From: Nematostella vectensis
Lineage: Eukaryota > Cnidaria > Anthozoa > Actiniaria > Edwardsiidae
Assembly (NCBI RefSeq): GCF_932526225.1
Contig: NC_064047.1
Span: 1,178,001-1,242,000, forward strand
Reading direction: 5' to 3'
DNA length: 64,000 nucleotides
Shown here: piece by piece, positions 53,701 through 64,000 of the stretch
Numbering within the stretch: position 1 is the stretch's first letter
Layout: every line of letters starts with the position of its first letter
Position numbers and translations under genes: made by a program
Notes under the pieces: model-generated
Told to the model about the DNA's origin: nothing
The model's input: only the letters and a program-made list of their open reading frames with translations
Databases searched by the model: none

Positions 53701-56700
53701 AAGAACTATCATCATCAAGCATAAAAAAGCAATAGCAAAAAACAAAAACAGAAACAACGTCAACAGTAGCAGAAGCAGCAAGAATAACAAAAGAAAACTG
53801 ATAATATATTGTAAGAAATAATAAAATAAGAATATTTAAAAATGTCAAAAAATGAAAAAAAATAGGTTCAACTACAGAAGTCAAAGTATTGGCATTTTCC
53901 TTGTAATAACTGTCTTATTCTATAGAAAACAAGGTGGAATCAGTATACGGTATTCTGAAATTGCGCCAAGGACTAAAACAACAACAACATTAACATGAGA
54001 TAAGTGAGCACGAAAAGGATGGGCATGCTTTGTGAACAATGGGACTTACGTGGTAATAATGACCTTGAAATCAGAGTGTTCATCAAGAATCTCTTCGCGT
54101 AAATACGTCCTCTCTTCCTGAGAGCCTACAAAAGATAGGTTTTACCACGAAGCTACCTTATTTTGAGCTTGGAAAATAGTAAAAATATTGTGTCAGAAAC
54201 ATGCATCGTAAACTAATGACCATAAAAAAATAACGATCTAATAGTTCTGAAAAGGAAAACAATAGCTCACGCCTAAAAGGGCCCCATTCTATCGTTTAAA
54301 GGTTTGTGTGTATCTTACCATAGTACAGGGTAAACCTGATGGTCGGACACCATTGCTTGAACTCTTTGACCCAGTTATCTGTGAGACAGGTAACATATGG
54401 ACATTTATCATCGTCATCATCACCATCATCTTTCTGAAGACAATTAAAAATCTTTGAAAATTTTTCATACAATCTTCAAAGACTTTCAATCTTTCTTCAG
54501 AAAATGTTTAAAACAAGTTTAAGTGCCTGTTAAAGGGCCAGCGCACAGTCATTACAGTGACTTGGCAGTAAATTGGCAGTGAAAATATTCTGTTAATTTT
54601 ACTTTAAATTGTAGAACGTTCTAATTATACAAAAAAAGAAAATGCTTTTATTGGAGGGTAAGTTCTGCCCAATAAATTATATATATATATGACTTACTGA
54701 GGGTGGACGAGGGAACAATAATCAGATGAGGTCCGTCGTCTCCTTTTTCAATCAAATGGGCAATGAACGATATCGCCTGGACAGTCTTACCTAGACCCTG
54801 CAGCAAAGCATTTAAGATGTGAGGTCAGTTCAAGCATAATTAATTAACTATGGTTCAAGTTACAGTCAAACCAGGTCAAGCGTGCCCCCCCCCCCCTAGA
54901 GCCGATTATTGAGTTCATTTTTTGAACTTCTATTTGGTTATTTGCCAAGAAGTTTCCATTCTTGAAACGAATACCTATTCAAATTTTCCAATGGAATCAC
55001 TTCTCTCTGTTAGTCGCATGCTGTATGAAATAGACAAATAGGCCAAAATTTAAACTCACTGTTTCTTATCCAAGTCAAGAGATTACAAAAATTTGTGCAA
55101 TTTATTATGGTGTAAAATGTTGGCTTAATTGGCCATTCTCAATGGGAAATAGCACGCATTACTCCCCAATACAGTACCATCTCATCGGCAAGGATTCCAT
55201 TGACCCCCTGCTCATGCATCAGGATGAGCCAGTTCAGTCCGGTCAGCTGGTATGGCTTCAACTGGCGACTGAAAAGGTGTGAAGATTAGTAAGATAATAC
55301 AACAACCACCAGCCTGCAAGTCGGCTCGGCGGTGGTTTTATTTGGAAATTACTATTTTCTGAATTTCCACCTTTCAATAAAAAAATAAATAAATAAAAGC
55401 AGAATCTTCTGCTTAGCTAAAAAAAGGACAGAAGGCCCAAGGATTTGTTAAAGGATTGGGATGCACTGGTATTTAAAGAACAAATTACAAAAGGAAGTGA
55501 GTATCTCCATTGGCAAATACCCAATCCCAGTCACATCAGGGCAATCATTCCTTGCAACACACTCTTAGCCCTAATAAAGATTGCCATAGGTATTGATGTA
55601 GTAAGACGTCCCCCTAGTCCCACTGCTACTACAGGTAGCCCAATACTACAATTGAGGTCAGATTATTTTTGTTACATTTTCTCCAAAAAGGAAAGAGTTT
55701 TAGCCCACCCTTGATCCTTCTCTAGTTTGTTTATTCCAGAGAAAATGCTTCTTCCCAACACCCCCCTATCCTATCAAACGGGGAATTGTCCCATCTCTCC
55801 TCTTCCCTCCAAGTCGAGATACTGTACCTTGGATTAAGAATGTCTGGTTGTGTCACAAGTCCAGAGATGGTTGCATGACTGTCATTTGGCTACAAGGGTA
55901 AAGAATAATTTTTAAAAAATGGCAATCTTCAGGACTGAGCAGAGTTTGTATCTGATAACCATTTCCACTGCCAGTTCTAGTTGCAGGCACTCCCGAACAT
56001 AATGTGAAACATGCATTTCAAAGACTAGTCCTTCACAATTTAACTACGGCCAGTTTGCTTTGTGCGAAGCAATCCTGTTAGCTGTTTTGTACGATTTTAG
56101 CTGAGGTTTTGCACTGCTGTCAAAATGATTGATCACACCTTAGCCTGCTAGCCGGCTCTCCAGTGGGTTAATTCAGAAATTTCTGTTTTTGGCTGTCGGG
56201 ATTCCTGTAGCGACCAAAAAAGACTTTCCCCCTCCTTCCACTCTTTTTTTTTTTTGCGCCACGGGGATCCTAAACAACGAAAACACACAGGAGAGCCGGC
56301 TCGCAGGCTAATCACGCCTTTACTTTCCAATAAAACTTTCACTAAATTGTACAATTCTTAGTTTTTACTCACATCCCTATTGTTATCCATACGTTCTAAC
56401 AGCAGTTCTTGGATTTTCAGGGAGATTTTATTACAATTTTGCATGAGCTTATCCACTGATGTTCTCTCCTTTAGCAGGAGGTCACAGTTCCACAAAATCT
56501 AAAAAGTAAGATTTAATATAAAAAAACTCAGATGATGTGCTTAAGATACTGTATAATATTCAAGACCTTCTCTCCCAACATAGTGTACCTGGGTTTTGTG
56601 ACGTTTTTGTCCAATACGTTAGGGCGTTGGGTCATCTTTTTGCTCTGGATTATTTGGGGGCACTAAAATATCAGTTTCGGCAAAATAACCTACCCCCAAC

Positions 56701-59700
56701 TACACAACTGAAAGCCTTACATCTGTAGCCCATGCACGCACTTATCACCAAACCCAAGCTATGCAACGGCAAGTCTTACAAGCCCATGAACTTACTGTGT
56801 CTACCCCATCTACACAACTACAAGCCTTACATGTGTAGCCCATGCACGCACTTATCACCAAACCCAAGCTATGCAACTGCAAGTCTTAGAAGCCCATGAA
56901 CTTACTGTGTCTACCCCATCTACACAACTACAAGCCTTACATGTGTAGCCCATGCACGCACTTATCACCAAACCCAAGCTATGCAATGGCAAGTCTTAGA
57001 AGCCCATGAACTTACTGTGTCTACCCCATCTACACAACTACAAGCCTTACATGTGTAGCCCATGCACGCACTTATCACCAAACCCAAGCTATGCAACTGC
57101 AAGTCTTAGAAGCCCATGAACTTACTGTGTCTACCCCATCTACACAACTACAAGCCTTACATGTGTAGCCCATGCACGCACTTATCACCAAACCCAAGCT
57201 ATGCAACGGCAAGTCTTAGAAGCCCATGAACTTACTGTGTCTACCCCATCTACACAACTACAAGCCTTACATCTGTAGCCCATGCACGCACTTATCACCG
57301 AATCCAAGCTATGCAACTTGAGTCTGATATCTGACGCCCACATCTGCCCTCACCACCCACTCCCAGCTTTCAAACTGCATGCCACATCCAAGAACTTCCT
57401 TCATTGTTCCCCTAGCTACACCCTTACAATGTGTAACTTGAAGCCCACAAACCTGAGATGTTAGCCCCTTTGTTGATTCCAATTTGTTAACCTGCAAAAA
57501 AATTTAAATGGTGTAACTACATAAAGGGAATATAGCCAAGCTGCAAAAAAAAAACACACAGGTAATCTCTGTGGTGTTGTGAAAACAGTGCTAAAGTCAA
57601 CACAGTTTTATGTTGAATGTCTTTGATTGTACCATAAAGCCCTTTACATTTGAGCAAAAGAAAGGACCTGTGGATATCGCCATTGTCACCGGTGCTGATA
57701 TAATAAATTATCAACACATGGTGATAACAAGTTTTTAACCAATGAGCTTTCAATTTTTTGCAGACATCTGAAAGATTTCATACAAAATTTATATAATATA
57801 GTAAACGTTACATGGCCGCTAGTGGATACAATTTTGTCTTCTCGCGCTGATATTATCACTTGTTTCCTGCACTTATCAACACTTGAAGATAAAATTTTTA
57901 TTGGCACACCACCATGAAATATCCCCAATTAAAATGAAATAAATGTAAAATATTACCATGTTATGCCATGATTTGAAGGGTTTCAGTGACAGGATCTTTT
58001 GTGCCTTTTTTCGTGAGCACTCTGGTATTGTAGATAGCTCTGATAAAGAACAAGTTTGGAAGAAAGAGAGAATGGCAGCCTTCCTGTCCGCCGGCAAATT
58101 GTCATCATCAACAGCAGAATCGGCGTCACCCGGATATGTGCCAAGACAGGTCTCTGGTCCTATGAGTCAGAACAGTAAAAATAATCTCATATTATAATGG
58201 TTGTCAAGGTAACTTGATAAATCTAGGACGCTCAATCAAGCTATGACCCTCATTACAAAACACTGACATTAAAAGAAAGCCTAATTTTGGTGAAGCTAGT
58301 AAGGATATGTGAATGCTCTAAACATAAATATTTTTTTTTGTAAAACAGTATTTTTGAATAGATGTGGACCACCTTAACTTCGCAGTATTATGAAAATATA
58401 ACAATTCTTAAAATTACATTAATAAGATACTTAAAAAATAGATATCATTAATTTGCGTGCATCTGTTCTTTAAAAGATGCACAGATGACCTCACAGCGTG
58501 TTATGAACTAAAAAGTATACAACAAGACACAGTCGAGTTGCATGACTGTTGTTCATGACACGCTTTGACATCTTCTGTGCATCTATGAGGACAGATGCAC
58601 AATAAAATGTTCTCTTTGTTGCAATCTAGTTTTGGGAAGCATGCGCGCATGCTGACGCCGAGTGTGCATGTGTCCTCCAAGAGCACAATGTACCCATGAC
58701 CAATCAGAGCGTGTGATTTATGAGTGTTTGTTGTAAAATTATTCATACCAGCACAACTGTCACTATCTGAGATCTCAATCATGCTTTCAGCTCCACCTTT
58801 TTTGGCTTTGCTTGCTCGAGATCCTCTGCTATTCGACACTTTGGAGCTTATGGCACTGCTAGCTTTAATACTTGGACCACTATGATGTGATGATGGCCCA
58901 GAACTTGCTAAAAAATATATGATGATTTAAGTCAGGCTTTCTGAAATTATGCAGGATTTAATTCCTTCAGCCAAATTATGCACATTTTTTCTCCAAATAA
59001 TGCAATAAAAATCATGAATTGTGCAACAATTATGCAGACAGTACATTATGTTAAAATTACCCTAATGCTATTTAAATAGTTTTTTTATTGCAGTCTCATC
59101 TAGCCATCTCACTAGCAGTCACTGGCATGTCGTATATTTATGTTATACACAAAATAACAACAAAGTGAGATGTCCTATAAAATAAATTATTAACAACAAC
59201 TTTACTTTTACAACACGTAGAATATAATCAAATAATGTGCTTACACCTAAAGAATTTAACAAAAAAAACCCACAATATTTCTTTCTTTTTTGGTACAAAT
59301 CTTGGGAGTTTCTAGGGATAGTCCCTGTTCACAGTTTGAGTTTATAGTTTCCAAGGGCAGCATAGAATGAACAGAAATTCTTATCCCTAAGAGATAGCAA
59401 ATTTGGGTGTGGCAGAAGGAATTTCTTACCCTAAGAGATAGCATACCCCCCCCCCCCCCCCCACAGAAAGAAATCTGTTAAACACCCAGTAAGCAATAGA
59501 GATAGCAGAATCGGAAAAATCCTTCAACAACCCCTAGGGGTTGGGATAGCAATTGGTCGAAATTTCACATCCATAAAGATAGGACGATCACCCTTGTCTA
59601 CTTTCCTGGAAAGTCTCCCAACCTGGGATAGAATGAAGAATACTGTCCCTTTAAACCCTTATCCCTTATACTCTTTTTACCTGCAGAGGCTACCAAGAGG

Positions 59701-61161
59701 TCCACCGCATGATCTAGAGATCCAGCATCTTGGTAAATTTGTAGAATCTGCTCCTCACTTTGATCAGGGAACAACTCTCTCAGTTTAGCAAGGTCGATTT
59801 TCTCATTCTTGGAGTGAACACTTATTACGCTACTGCTTTTACTACTAAGACCATCGTTACAGAGGAAGTCAGGTTCTTCTAATGTACTACTCTTGTGTTT
59901 TTTCTTTGGTGTGTCCACCATGTCTGAATCACTGTCTAAAGAAATCACTCTTTTTCTCCTTGCTTTTTTGGCTACTAATGGACTTTCATATTCTGAAATT
60001 GGAAACATATAATATAATAAGCATTTGCTATAGTTATCTGATGGGAATTTAACAGGTTTATCTTTTTTTTTGTAGCTGCTTTGAATGATCATTCTCTCAT
60101 GTTTTTGTTCTGTTATCAAGCCAAGAAATGCTAGTTTAAAAAAATGCTTTCTAGAGACTTTGGCTTGCAGAAAATTTTTGGGGGGAGTTTTATGACCTCT
60201 ATGTCAAATAAGACAATGCTGTGCTTAGTCACACGGAGAGAGGTAATCAAACTCTGGCTCCTAGAGTGAAAAGGTGGAAATAGCAGAGCAGAAATCGTTA
60301 TGACTAGATAAAGGCCAGTAGCAATCTGAATTGACAAACCATTTTTTGGAATTTCACAAATCAATATGTGGGAAAATGGCCACACCAATAAAAAAAATAG
60401 GAAGAACATGAAATCAAGAAATAAAGTACCAAACAACTATCATTTAAAAAAGTATTTAGACCAGATGCCACATTTAATGTCACATTTAATTAAAGATAAA
60501 TTAGTTTTTTAATGGACATAAAGACATATGTTGACATTAAACTCATAGCAAATGTGGCTCTGATCATGAAACATAAAGAGCCCCCCCCCCCCCCCCCCCC
60601 AGATTATACAGTCCCTAATGGCAACAAAATTTGGGTATAACTTACTGAACACAAGCCAAAGCCCGTCCATTTCTTACCATCATCCTTTGGCATTGACTCC
60701 TTGAACCCATTCAATACGGAGTGAAACGCGTCCGTAAGACTGACATTTGAATTTTCAGCGTCTTCACTGCTTCCATCTGGAAATAGTTCGACACTACCAT
60801 GTGAATTTACCTCGTCCAAATCCCCGGGAGTTGAATTCTCAGACTGAGCGCTACATGACGAATTTGAGTCTGATATCTCGATTGCAAGTCCTTTTGATTT
60901 TGATTTAAACCAATGACATGTTTTACTTGTTCGATTCCCTCTTTGATGGTCCGTTTCTCCGCGTGTTGAGCTATCCATTGAATCGCTGTCGTATTTGTCG
61001 TCATTTTCTTCACCAGAACTCGCGACTGAATTAATCCATGAATCAAGGCTCAGCTTTGGGCTAGAATCGTCACGACATCCCTCTTCTTTCTCTTCAATTC
61101 TTGATTTTGATGTATTCACCTTTGGGGGCGTTCGTTTTTGGTAAGAAAATCGTTCAAACAT
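44705..61161 (-). CDS. SMARCAD1: SMARCAD1, SNF2-family chromatin remodeller
   Basis: 22 exons on the - strand: 60678-61161, 59681-59992, 58749-58907, 57957-58159, 57453-57491, 56373-56498, 55828-55889, 55178-55268, 54698-54797, 54319-54378, 54050-54125, 53463-53598, 52891-53031, 52505-52597, 51533-51641, 51025-51146, 50591-50686, 48623-48715, 48107-48293, 46787-46933, 46451-46534, 44705-44778. They sum to 2994 bases: 997 aa and a stop, close to human SMARCAD1 (1026 aa). Every junction is in phase. Residues about 226-265 form one CUE domain ([17 protein letters not shown]); a second CUE, present in human, is not seen. A SMARCAD1-type region follows ([15 protein letters not shown]). The ATPase has GLGKT (K496), DEGH (596-599), [10 protein letters not shown] and [11 protein letters not shown] (923-933). 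The enzyme slides and evicts nucleosomes in heterochromatin upkeep and DNA end resection. Confidence 0.93.
44846..46416. repeat. Minisatellite, 15 bp unit, about 90-100 copies, in last SMARCAD1 intron
   Basis: The unit is CCCTACGTTGCCCCA with T/C and G/A variants; it is degenerate before 45070. Because 15 is a multiple of three, several frames stay open, giving false proteins of Pro-Thr-Leu-Pro-His type. It fills most of the intron between the last two SMARCAD1 exons. Confidence 0.95.
46583..46846. repeat. 66-bp tandem duplication of a SMARCAD1 exon end and splice donor
   Basis: Four copies. Each holds the last ~25 exon bases (encoding VYRLIAK), the donor and about 35 intron bases. Donors read GTAACG at 46781-46786, GTGACG in the second copy and GTAACG in the fourth; the third is rearranged. 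The first copy in transcription order is the in-frame one. Confidence 0.88.
47080..47170. mobile_element. Foldback element remnant, family of 12179-12324
   Basis: TTTCAAATGCAAATGCATGG and GAAGATGAAACAATCGACTT, with the complementary TTCATTTGCACACATTTGC to the right. Confidence 0.5.
48925..49140. repeat. Tandem repeat, about 72 bp unit, 3 copies
   Basis: CGCGCTACCGTGGCCACCTTGACAGTT and AGAAACGTGCTATCTGA repeat three times. The CTACCGTGGCCAC core is the reverse of the core of the arrays that follow. Confidence 0.7.
49300..49990. repeat. Minisatellite, 42-44 bp unit, about 16 copies
   Basis: The unit holds TTTGTATTGGTGGCCACGGT and AGCGCGTGTCGCACTGTAAC. It shares GGCCACGGTA with the adjacent 41-bp array. 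Confidence 0.9.
50012..50578. repeat. Minisatellite, 41 bp unit, about 13-14 nearly identical copies
   Basis: The unit is GTATGGATGGCCACGGTATC then GTACGTCGCGTGGTTATCTTT; copies differ by only one or two bases. The array ends 13 bases before the splice donor of the SMARCAD1 exon 50591-50686. Open frames of 195-270 codons through it are artefacts. Confidence 0.95.
51258..51515. repeat. CAT/CAC-rich microsatellite
   Basis: Imperfect ATCATCACCATT-type repeats in the intron just before the donor of SMARCAD1 exon 51533-51641. Confidence 0.8.
51876..52101 (-). mobile_element. tRNA-derived SINE, copy 2
   Basis: On the - strand a B-box GGTTCGAATCC near 52084 is followed by the same body as copy 1 at 22.2 kb. 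A diverged third fragment lies near 53208-53300 (GGGGCCTCCGGACC, CTTATCCAAGAAGACTTC). In a SMARCAD1 intron. Confidence 0.75.
56698..57320. repeat. Minisatellite, 110 bp unit, about 5.6 copies
   Basis: TACACAACTACAAGCCTTAC starts at 56811, 56921, 57031, 57141 and 57251. Copies are over 97% alike. In the SMARCAD1 intron between exons 56373-56498 and 57453-57491. Confidence 0.92.
58545..58670. repeat. Dispersed repeat, inverted relative to 30686-30840
   Basis: Read in reverse it contains GGCGTCAGCATGCGCGCATG, AAAACTAGATTGCAAC and the same ends. An inverted partner (CAGATGACCTCACAGCGTG) lies at 58480-58500, suggesting a small foldback element. Confidence 0.5.
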
Positions 61162-61948
61162 TTTATTCCGATTCGATTGTTACTCTGTTTGTTCCTCAAA
61201 ATTTTTTTTCCAAAATTCTACACAAAAATAAGTCTAAGACAGGTCTAGCACTCCTCAAAGTGATGACACAAACTATATCTTGGGTCGATAAAGTTGCGAA
61301 TAAAGCTGTAATCAGTATGCTAGCTCAAAAAAAATCGGTTCTTTTGGCGGCGTTTTCGTAGCTTGTGAGGTTTTTGTAGAGGGCGCCATTTTTGAACACG
61401 TGAGTACTAATTTGAATTTGGCGCCAATTTGGACACTGGAAACGAATTGTCCCATTGCCACAGGTATCCTTATACAAATATTTTCTTATTCATTTCTTTT
61501 TTATTTTCAGCTTTCTACAGCTTGCTTCGTCTTTGTTTTATATGTGGCTGTCGCTTATTATGACACAGACCACCGTGAAATTTGATATTTTGATTGTTTT
61601 TTATTTATTTATTATATCCTCACTTAAGCTCACAAAATTAGCAGGCTGAAAACAGAAGTCTCTCACATACAAACCACACAACAATACTACGGCATTAACT
61701 TAATCAATATACAAATAATAATAAAAAAATTCATAATTATTTTTTTTTATTTGATCATATTTAGTTTTGAGGACAATCCAATTCCTTAATAGGACATTAC
61801 AAACAATATTTGTTTTTAGTTTTTCCTCTCTCTGGAGGAAAGGATTCATATTTGCTAAAATTTTGATGACCACTTTCTCTGCTTGAAAAACCAGCCGAGA
61901 CCCTAACTTTTAGAAAATCTCAGGTTTAGAAAGACACAAAGGATCATG
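61162..61948. other. Intergenic region upstream of SMARCAD1
   Basis: Probable SMARCAD1 promoter near 61330-61440, with GGCGCCATTTTTG and CACGTG. The rest is AT-rich and includes the 3' side of the next gene. No exon is recognised. Confidence 0.45.
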
Positions 61949-62896
61949 CTATACAGGCAATTCATCGGAAGAAAAAATTTCCTCCACATCATTTAATGAG
62001 GGAACCAAGAACTTCCAGAATCTGCCTCTCCTGTCCAAAACCAATCTTCTTAGAAAAACCTTGCGTCGTCCAATCATCCTGCCCCACAGGGTTCCCACAA
62101 ACTCCCTCATAGTTGAGCTTCTCTGGAAAAGTCTTAGAAATTCAATCATAGAGGCATCTATTACAAGTAACATTGAGTGGTAAAACAGGACACCCATCAT
62201 AAATATCAGTAGAAGAATAGCCACGATGAATAAAACTGGATAGTCCCCGAGGTTAGCGCACTGTGCTTTGTACCTCGGGTAGAAGATCTCCCTGGCAGAA
62301 GAGGGATACATAAAGCAAGCCACAAAGGCATTATGGGTGCAATATACAGAGAATACAAGACCCAAAGTACAGTATACTTGAAATAAATAGAAGTATAAGA
62401 AGTTATTTAGCCCTATGCAGTTGTTTGTAAAGGGGCAGTGATGAGACATGAGTAGAACGCAAGTTCCACATGTGGAACAATGGTGAGTTCCATTATCTCG
62501 AATGCGATTACATTTGGAGCAGAAGACTTGGACACCGAAATCAATTCCGCCGTAATCTTCTAGCTCGTCTTTTGTCTTGGGGTATCCAGGGTTTACTAGC
62601 ATTGCCGCCATATAATTAAACACCATATTAATCCACAAGTACAGAGCAATAGCTGTAAGGATCCAGCCTTTAATAGATGTCCAAGGGGTTTCAATATCAG
62701 CTGGCAAAAACACCATAAAAAATAACCAGATTTCTGCAATTTCCATAATGATGACTGGAGCTACTTGGAAGGCGTTGAAACATTTTTGTAGTCTTGTTTT
62801 CCTCGCTCCTTTTGGAAACATTGATTGAAATGTGCTTAGAATAAAAGAGCCTTGTAAAAGGCCGACGGTCAGAATTATTAGTGCAACAACCGCCAT
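61949..62896 (-). CDS. DHHC-family palmitoyltransferase-like protein with SHHC motif
   Basis: 315 aa, single exon, from the ATG at 62896; the frame extends five codons upstream without an ATG. Membrane segments lie at about 2-20, 48-65, 77-101, 167-190 and 225-250, typical of ZDHHC enzymes. The Cys-rich domain spans about 125-165: FCSKCNRIRDNGTHHCSTC, then MSHHCPFTNNCIG. In active S-acyltransferases the motif is Asp-His-His-Cys; here the Asp is Ser (SHHC at 151-154), while the Cys that carries the acyl chain is kept. Some yeast family members work with altered motifs, so activity is open. It is divergently paired with a close relative at 63211, and both appear intronless. Confidence 0.85.
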   Translation of the reverse strand: MAVVALIILTVGLLQGSFILSTFQSMFPKGARKTRLQKCFNAFQVAPVIIMEIAEIWLFFMVFLPADIETPWTSIKGWILTAIALYLWINMVFNYMAAMLVNPGYPKTKDELEDYGGIDFGVQVFCSKCNRIRDNGTHHCSTCGTCVLLMSHHCPFTNNCIGLNNFLYFYLFQVYCTLGLVFSVYCTHNAFVACFMYPSSAREIFYPRYKAQCANLGDYPVLFIVAILLLIFMMGVLFYHSMLLVIDASMIEFLRLFQRSSTMREFVGTLWGRMIGRRKVFLRRLVLDRRGRFWKFLVPSLNDVEEIFSSDELPV

Positions 62897-63210
62897 GTTG
62901 ACAATCAGCAAGGAGATCGATAAGTGTTCGCGATGACGTCGATACTCTTCCGAATGATCCCAGGACCCTATATATAAAGTCCGGTGAAAAAAAGTATTAA
63001 AAAAGCTCAGAAACTATGAAATCCAAACTCCTAATAACACAATTCGGGGCAATTTCTTTGCAAAATAATAAAGTATTCTTTCTAATGTAGATTACTAATT
63101 AGTTTTATCTTTGAATCCGTCCACAGAAAACCCAGAACGACGCTAATGAATATTTATAAACGCACCGAGCAACAACCGTGGAACACAGAACTCCAAACAA
63201 ACTCTCAATT
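62897..63210. promoter_or_regulatory. Shared promoter region of the DHHC-family pair
   Basis: 314 bases between divergent start codons. CTATATATAAAG at about 62969-62980 lies some 75 bases upstream of the - strand gene. AATATTTATAAACG at about 63149-63162 lies 50 bases upstream of the + strand gene. TGACGTCG (a CRE-like site) is near 62934. Confidence 0.5.
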
Positions 63211-64000
63211 ATGGATCTCGCCGGCTCCATATTTGTAATCTTTGTTTTCGTAGTGATCGTGGGAACTGTAGTTTTCCAACTTTTACCAAGAATCTTTCCT
63301 AGGGCCCGTGAAATACTTCCAGCTCAGAGCACAATCACTTATTTCCAAGTGATTCCAATTCTCTTCATCTTCGCTGCTCTTATATGGCTGTTCTTCGCGA
63401 CCTACCTCCAAATGCACGTTGGCAACGATGCTTATTACACCGTGCAAGGGTGGCTACACATTATATGGCTAGTCTACATATTCAGTAACGTCATTTTCAA
63501 CTATTTAGCGACAGTTATGGTAGTACCAGGATATCCACAACATCAAGACGAGTTTTTGAAGAACCGGAATTTCGTCAAGCGGTATGAAATGTGCAGCAAG
63601 TGTTCACGAATTCGCAGCTCTGGGACTCATCATTGTAGCTGGTGCCATACATGTGTTGAAATGATGTGTCACCATTGCCCTTTCACTAACAACTGCATTG
63701 GGCTCAGGAACTATATCTATTACTATTCATTCCTTCTCCAAGCAGTTGTTGGGCTTGGTTATGCTTGTTATCTCGCTATCTTCCCCTTTCAAAAATGCAT
63801 GTATCACTATGGCATTAAGACTATCAAAGATCTGCTCAAGTACACCCATGCCGGACGCTCAATGTACACCTACGGAAAGACAGAAGACCACTTCTTGTTC
63901 GCAGAACTTACCAAGAACCACCCTGCGGAATGTGAGGAGACTGGCCAATACAGCATTCTCCTTGCACCCTGCGTCGTCATCTGGTTTTTCATGTTTCTCC
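63211..64000 (+). CDS. DHHC-family palmitoyltransferase-like protein with CHHC motif (partial)
   Basis: ATG at 63211; open through the window end (263 codons), so the C-terminus is missing. Membrane segments at about 7-25, 45-66, 82-105, 168-191 and from 250 on. The Cys-rich domain spans about 127-160: MCSKCSRIRSSGTHHC, then MMCHHCPFTNNCIG. The Asp of DHHC is replaced by Cys (CHHC at 153-156). The shared HCPFTNNCIG block and the common NYLAT/NYMAA segment show it is a close paralogue of the - strand neighbour, consistent with a local inverted duplication. No intron is seen in the first 790 bases. Confidence 0.83.
   Translation, partial: MDLAGSIFVIFVFVVIVGTVVFQLLPRIFPRAREILPAQSTITYFQVIPILFIFAALIWLFFATYLQMHVGNDAYYTVQGWLHIIWLVYIFSNVIFNYLATVMVVPGYPQHQDEFLKNRNFVKRYEMCSKCSRIRSSGTHHCSWCHTCVEMMCHHCPFTNNCIGLRNYIYYYSFLLQAVVGLGYACYLAIFPFQKCMYHYGIKTIKDLLKYTHAGRSMYTYGKTEDHFLFAELTKNHPAECEETGQYSILLAPCVVIWFFMFL

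Overview
The window reads as two unlike pieces of DNA joined near 7.9-8.3 kb. From about 8.3 kb to the end it is ordinary animal genomic DNA: AT-rich, mostly non-coding, full of minisatellites and foldback elements, with spliced genes whose exons join in frame at GT/AG sites. The gene content (secreted proteins with ShK domains, a chymotrypsin-ShK protease, a Cys-rich WSC-like secreted protein, SMARCAD1, two DHHC-type membrane proteins) points to a cnidarian, most likely a sea anemone. The species cannot be fixed from sequence alone.

Positions 1-7914 are a compact, intronless, virus-like block. Four genes run on the + strand (1-3.9 kb): a coiled-coil protein with a hydrophobic C-terminus, a probable jelly-roll-type capsid-like protein, a protein with a hydrophobic hairpin, and a large protein with a C-terminal membrane anchor. 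Five run on the - strand (4.1-7.9 kb): a Cys/His-repeat zinc protein, a SAP-like protein and an ankyrin-type protein that share a C-terminal domain, a TFIIB-like transcription factor, and a small membrane protein. Eight of the nine genes have a TTTAAA-like box 20-26 bases upstream of the start codon (best match GAAAAGTGRTTTAAAGA). The ninth gene starts too near the window edge to judge. A virus-type TFIIB together with a fixed-spacing promoter suggests a self-contained transcription system of a large-DNA-virus relative. No polymerase, packaging ATPase, protease or integrase is in view, and the block continues to the left of the window.

The block is followed at 7955-8213 by an array of nine identical TGATTGACAG decamers (the PBX-MEIS/PREP consensus) mixed with CACGTGAC E-boxes.

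In the host part: 8.3-21 kb is repeats only. 21.48-24.98 kb (-) is a chymotrypsin-ShK protease. 27.5-28.6 kb is a minisatellite. 30.3-33.0 kb (-) is a secreted WSC-like gene whose intron holds a 20-copy G-rich array. 36.2-38.5 kb (-) and 41.5-43.9 kb (+) are a head-to-head pair of secreted-protein paralogues. They share a nearly identical exon 3 (probable gene conversion), and one has lost its ShK exon. 44.7-61.2 kb (-) is SMARCAD1, reconstructed as 22 exons that sum to 997 codons plus a stop, with several introns invaded by minisatellites. 61.9-64 kb holds a divergent pair of DHHC-family genes, both lacking the catalytic Asp of the DHHC motif (SHHC and CHHC). The second runs off the window end.
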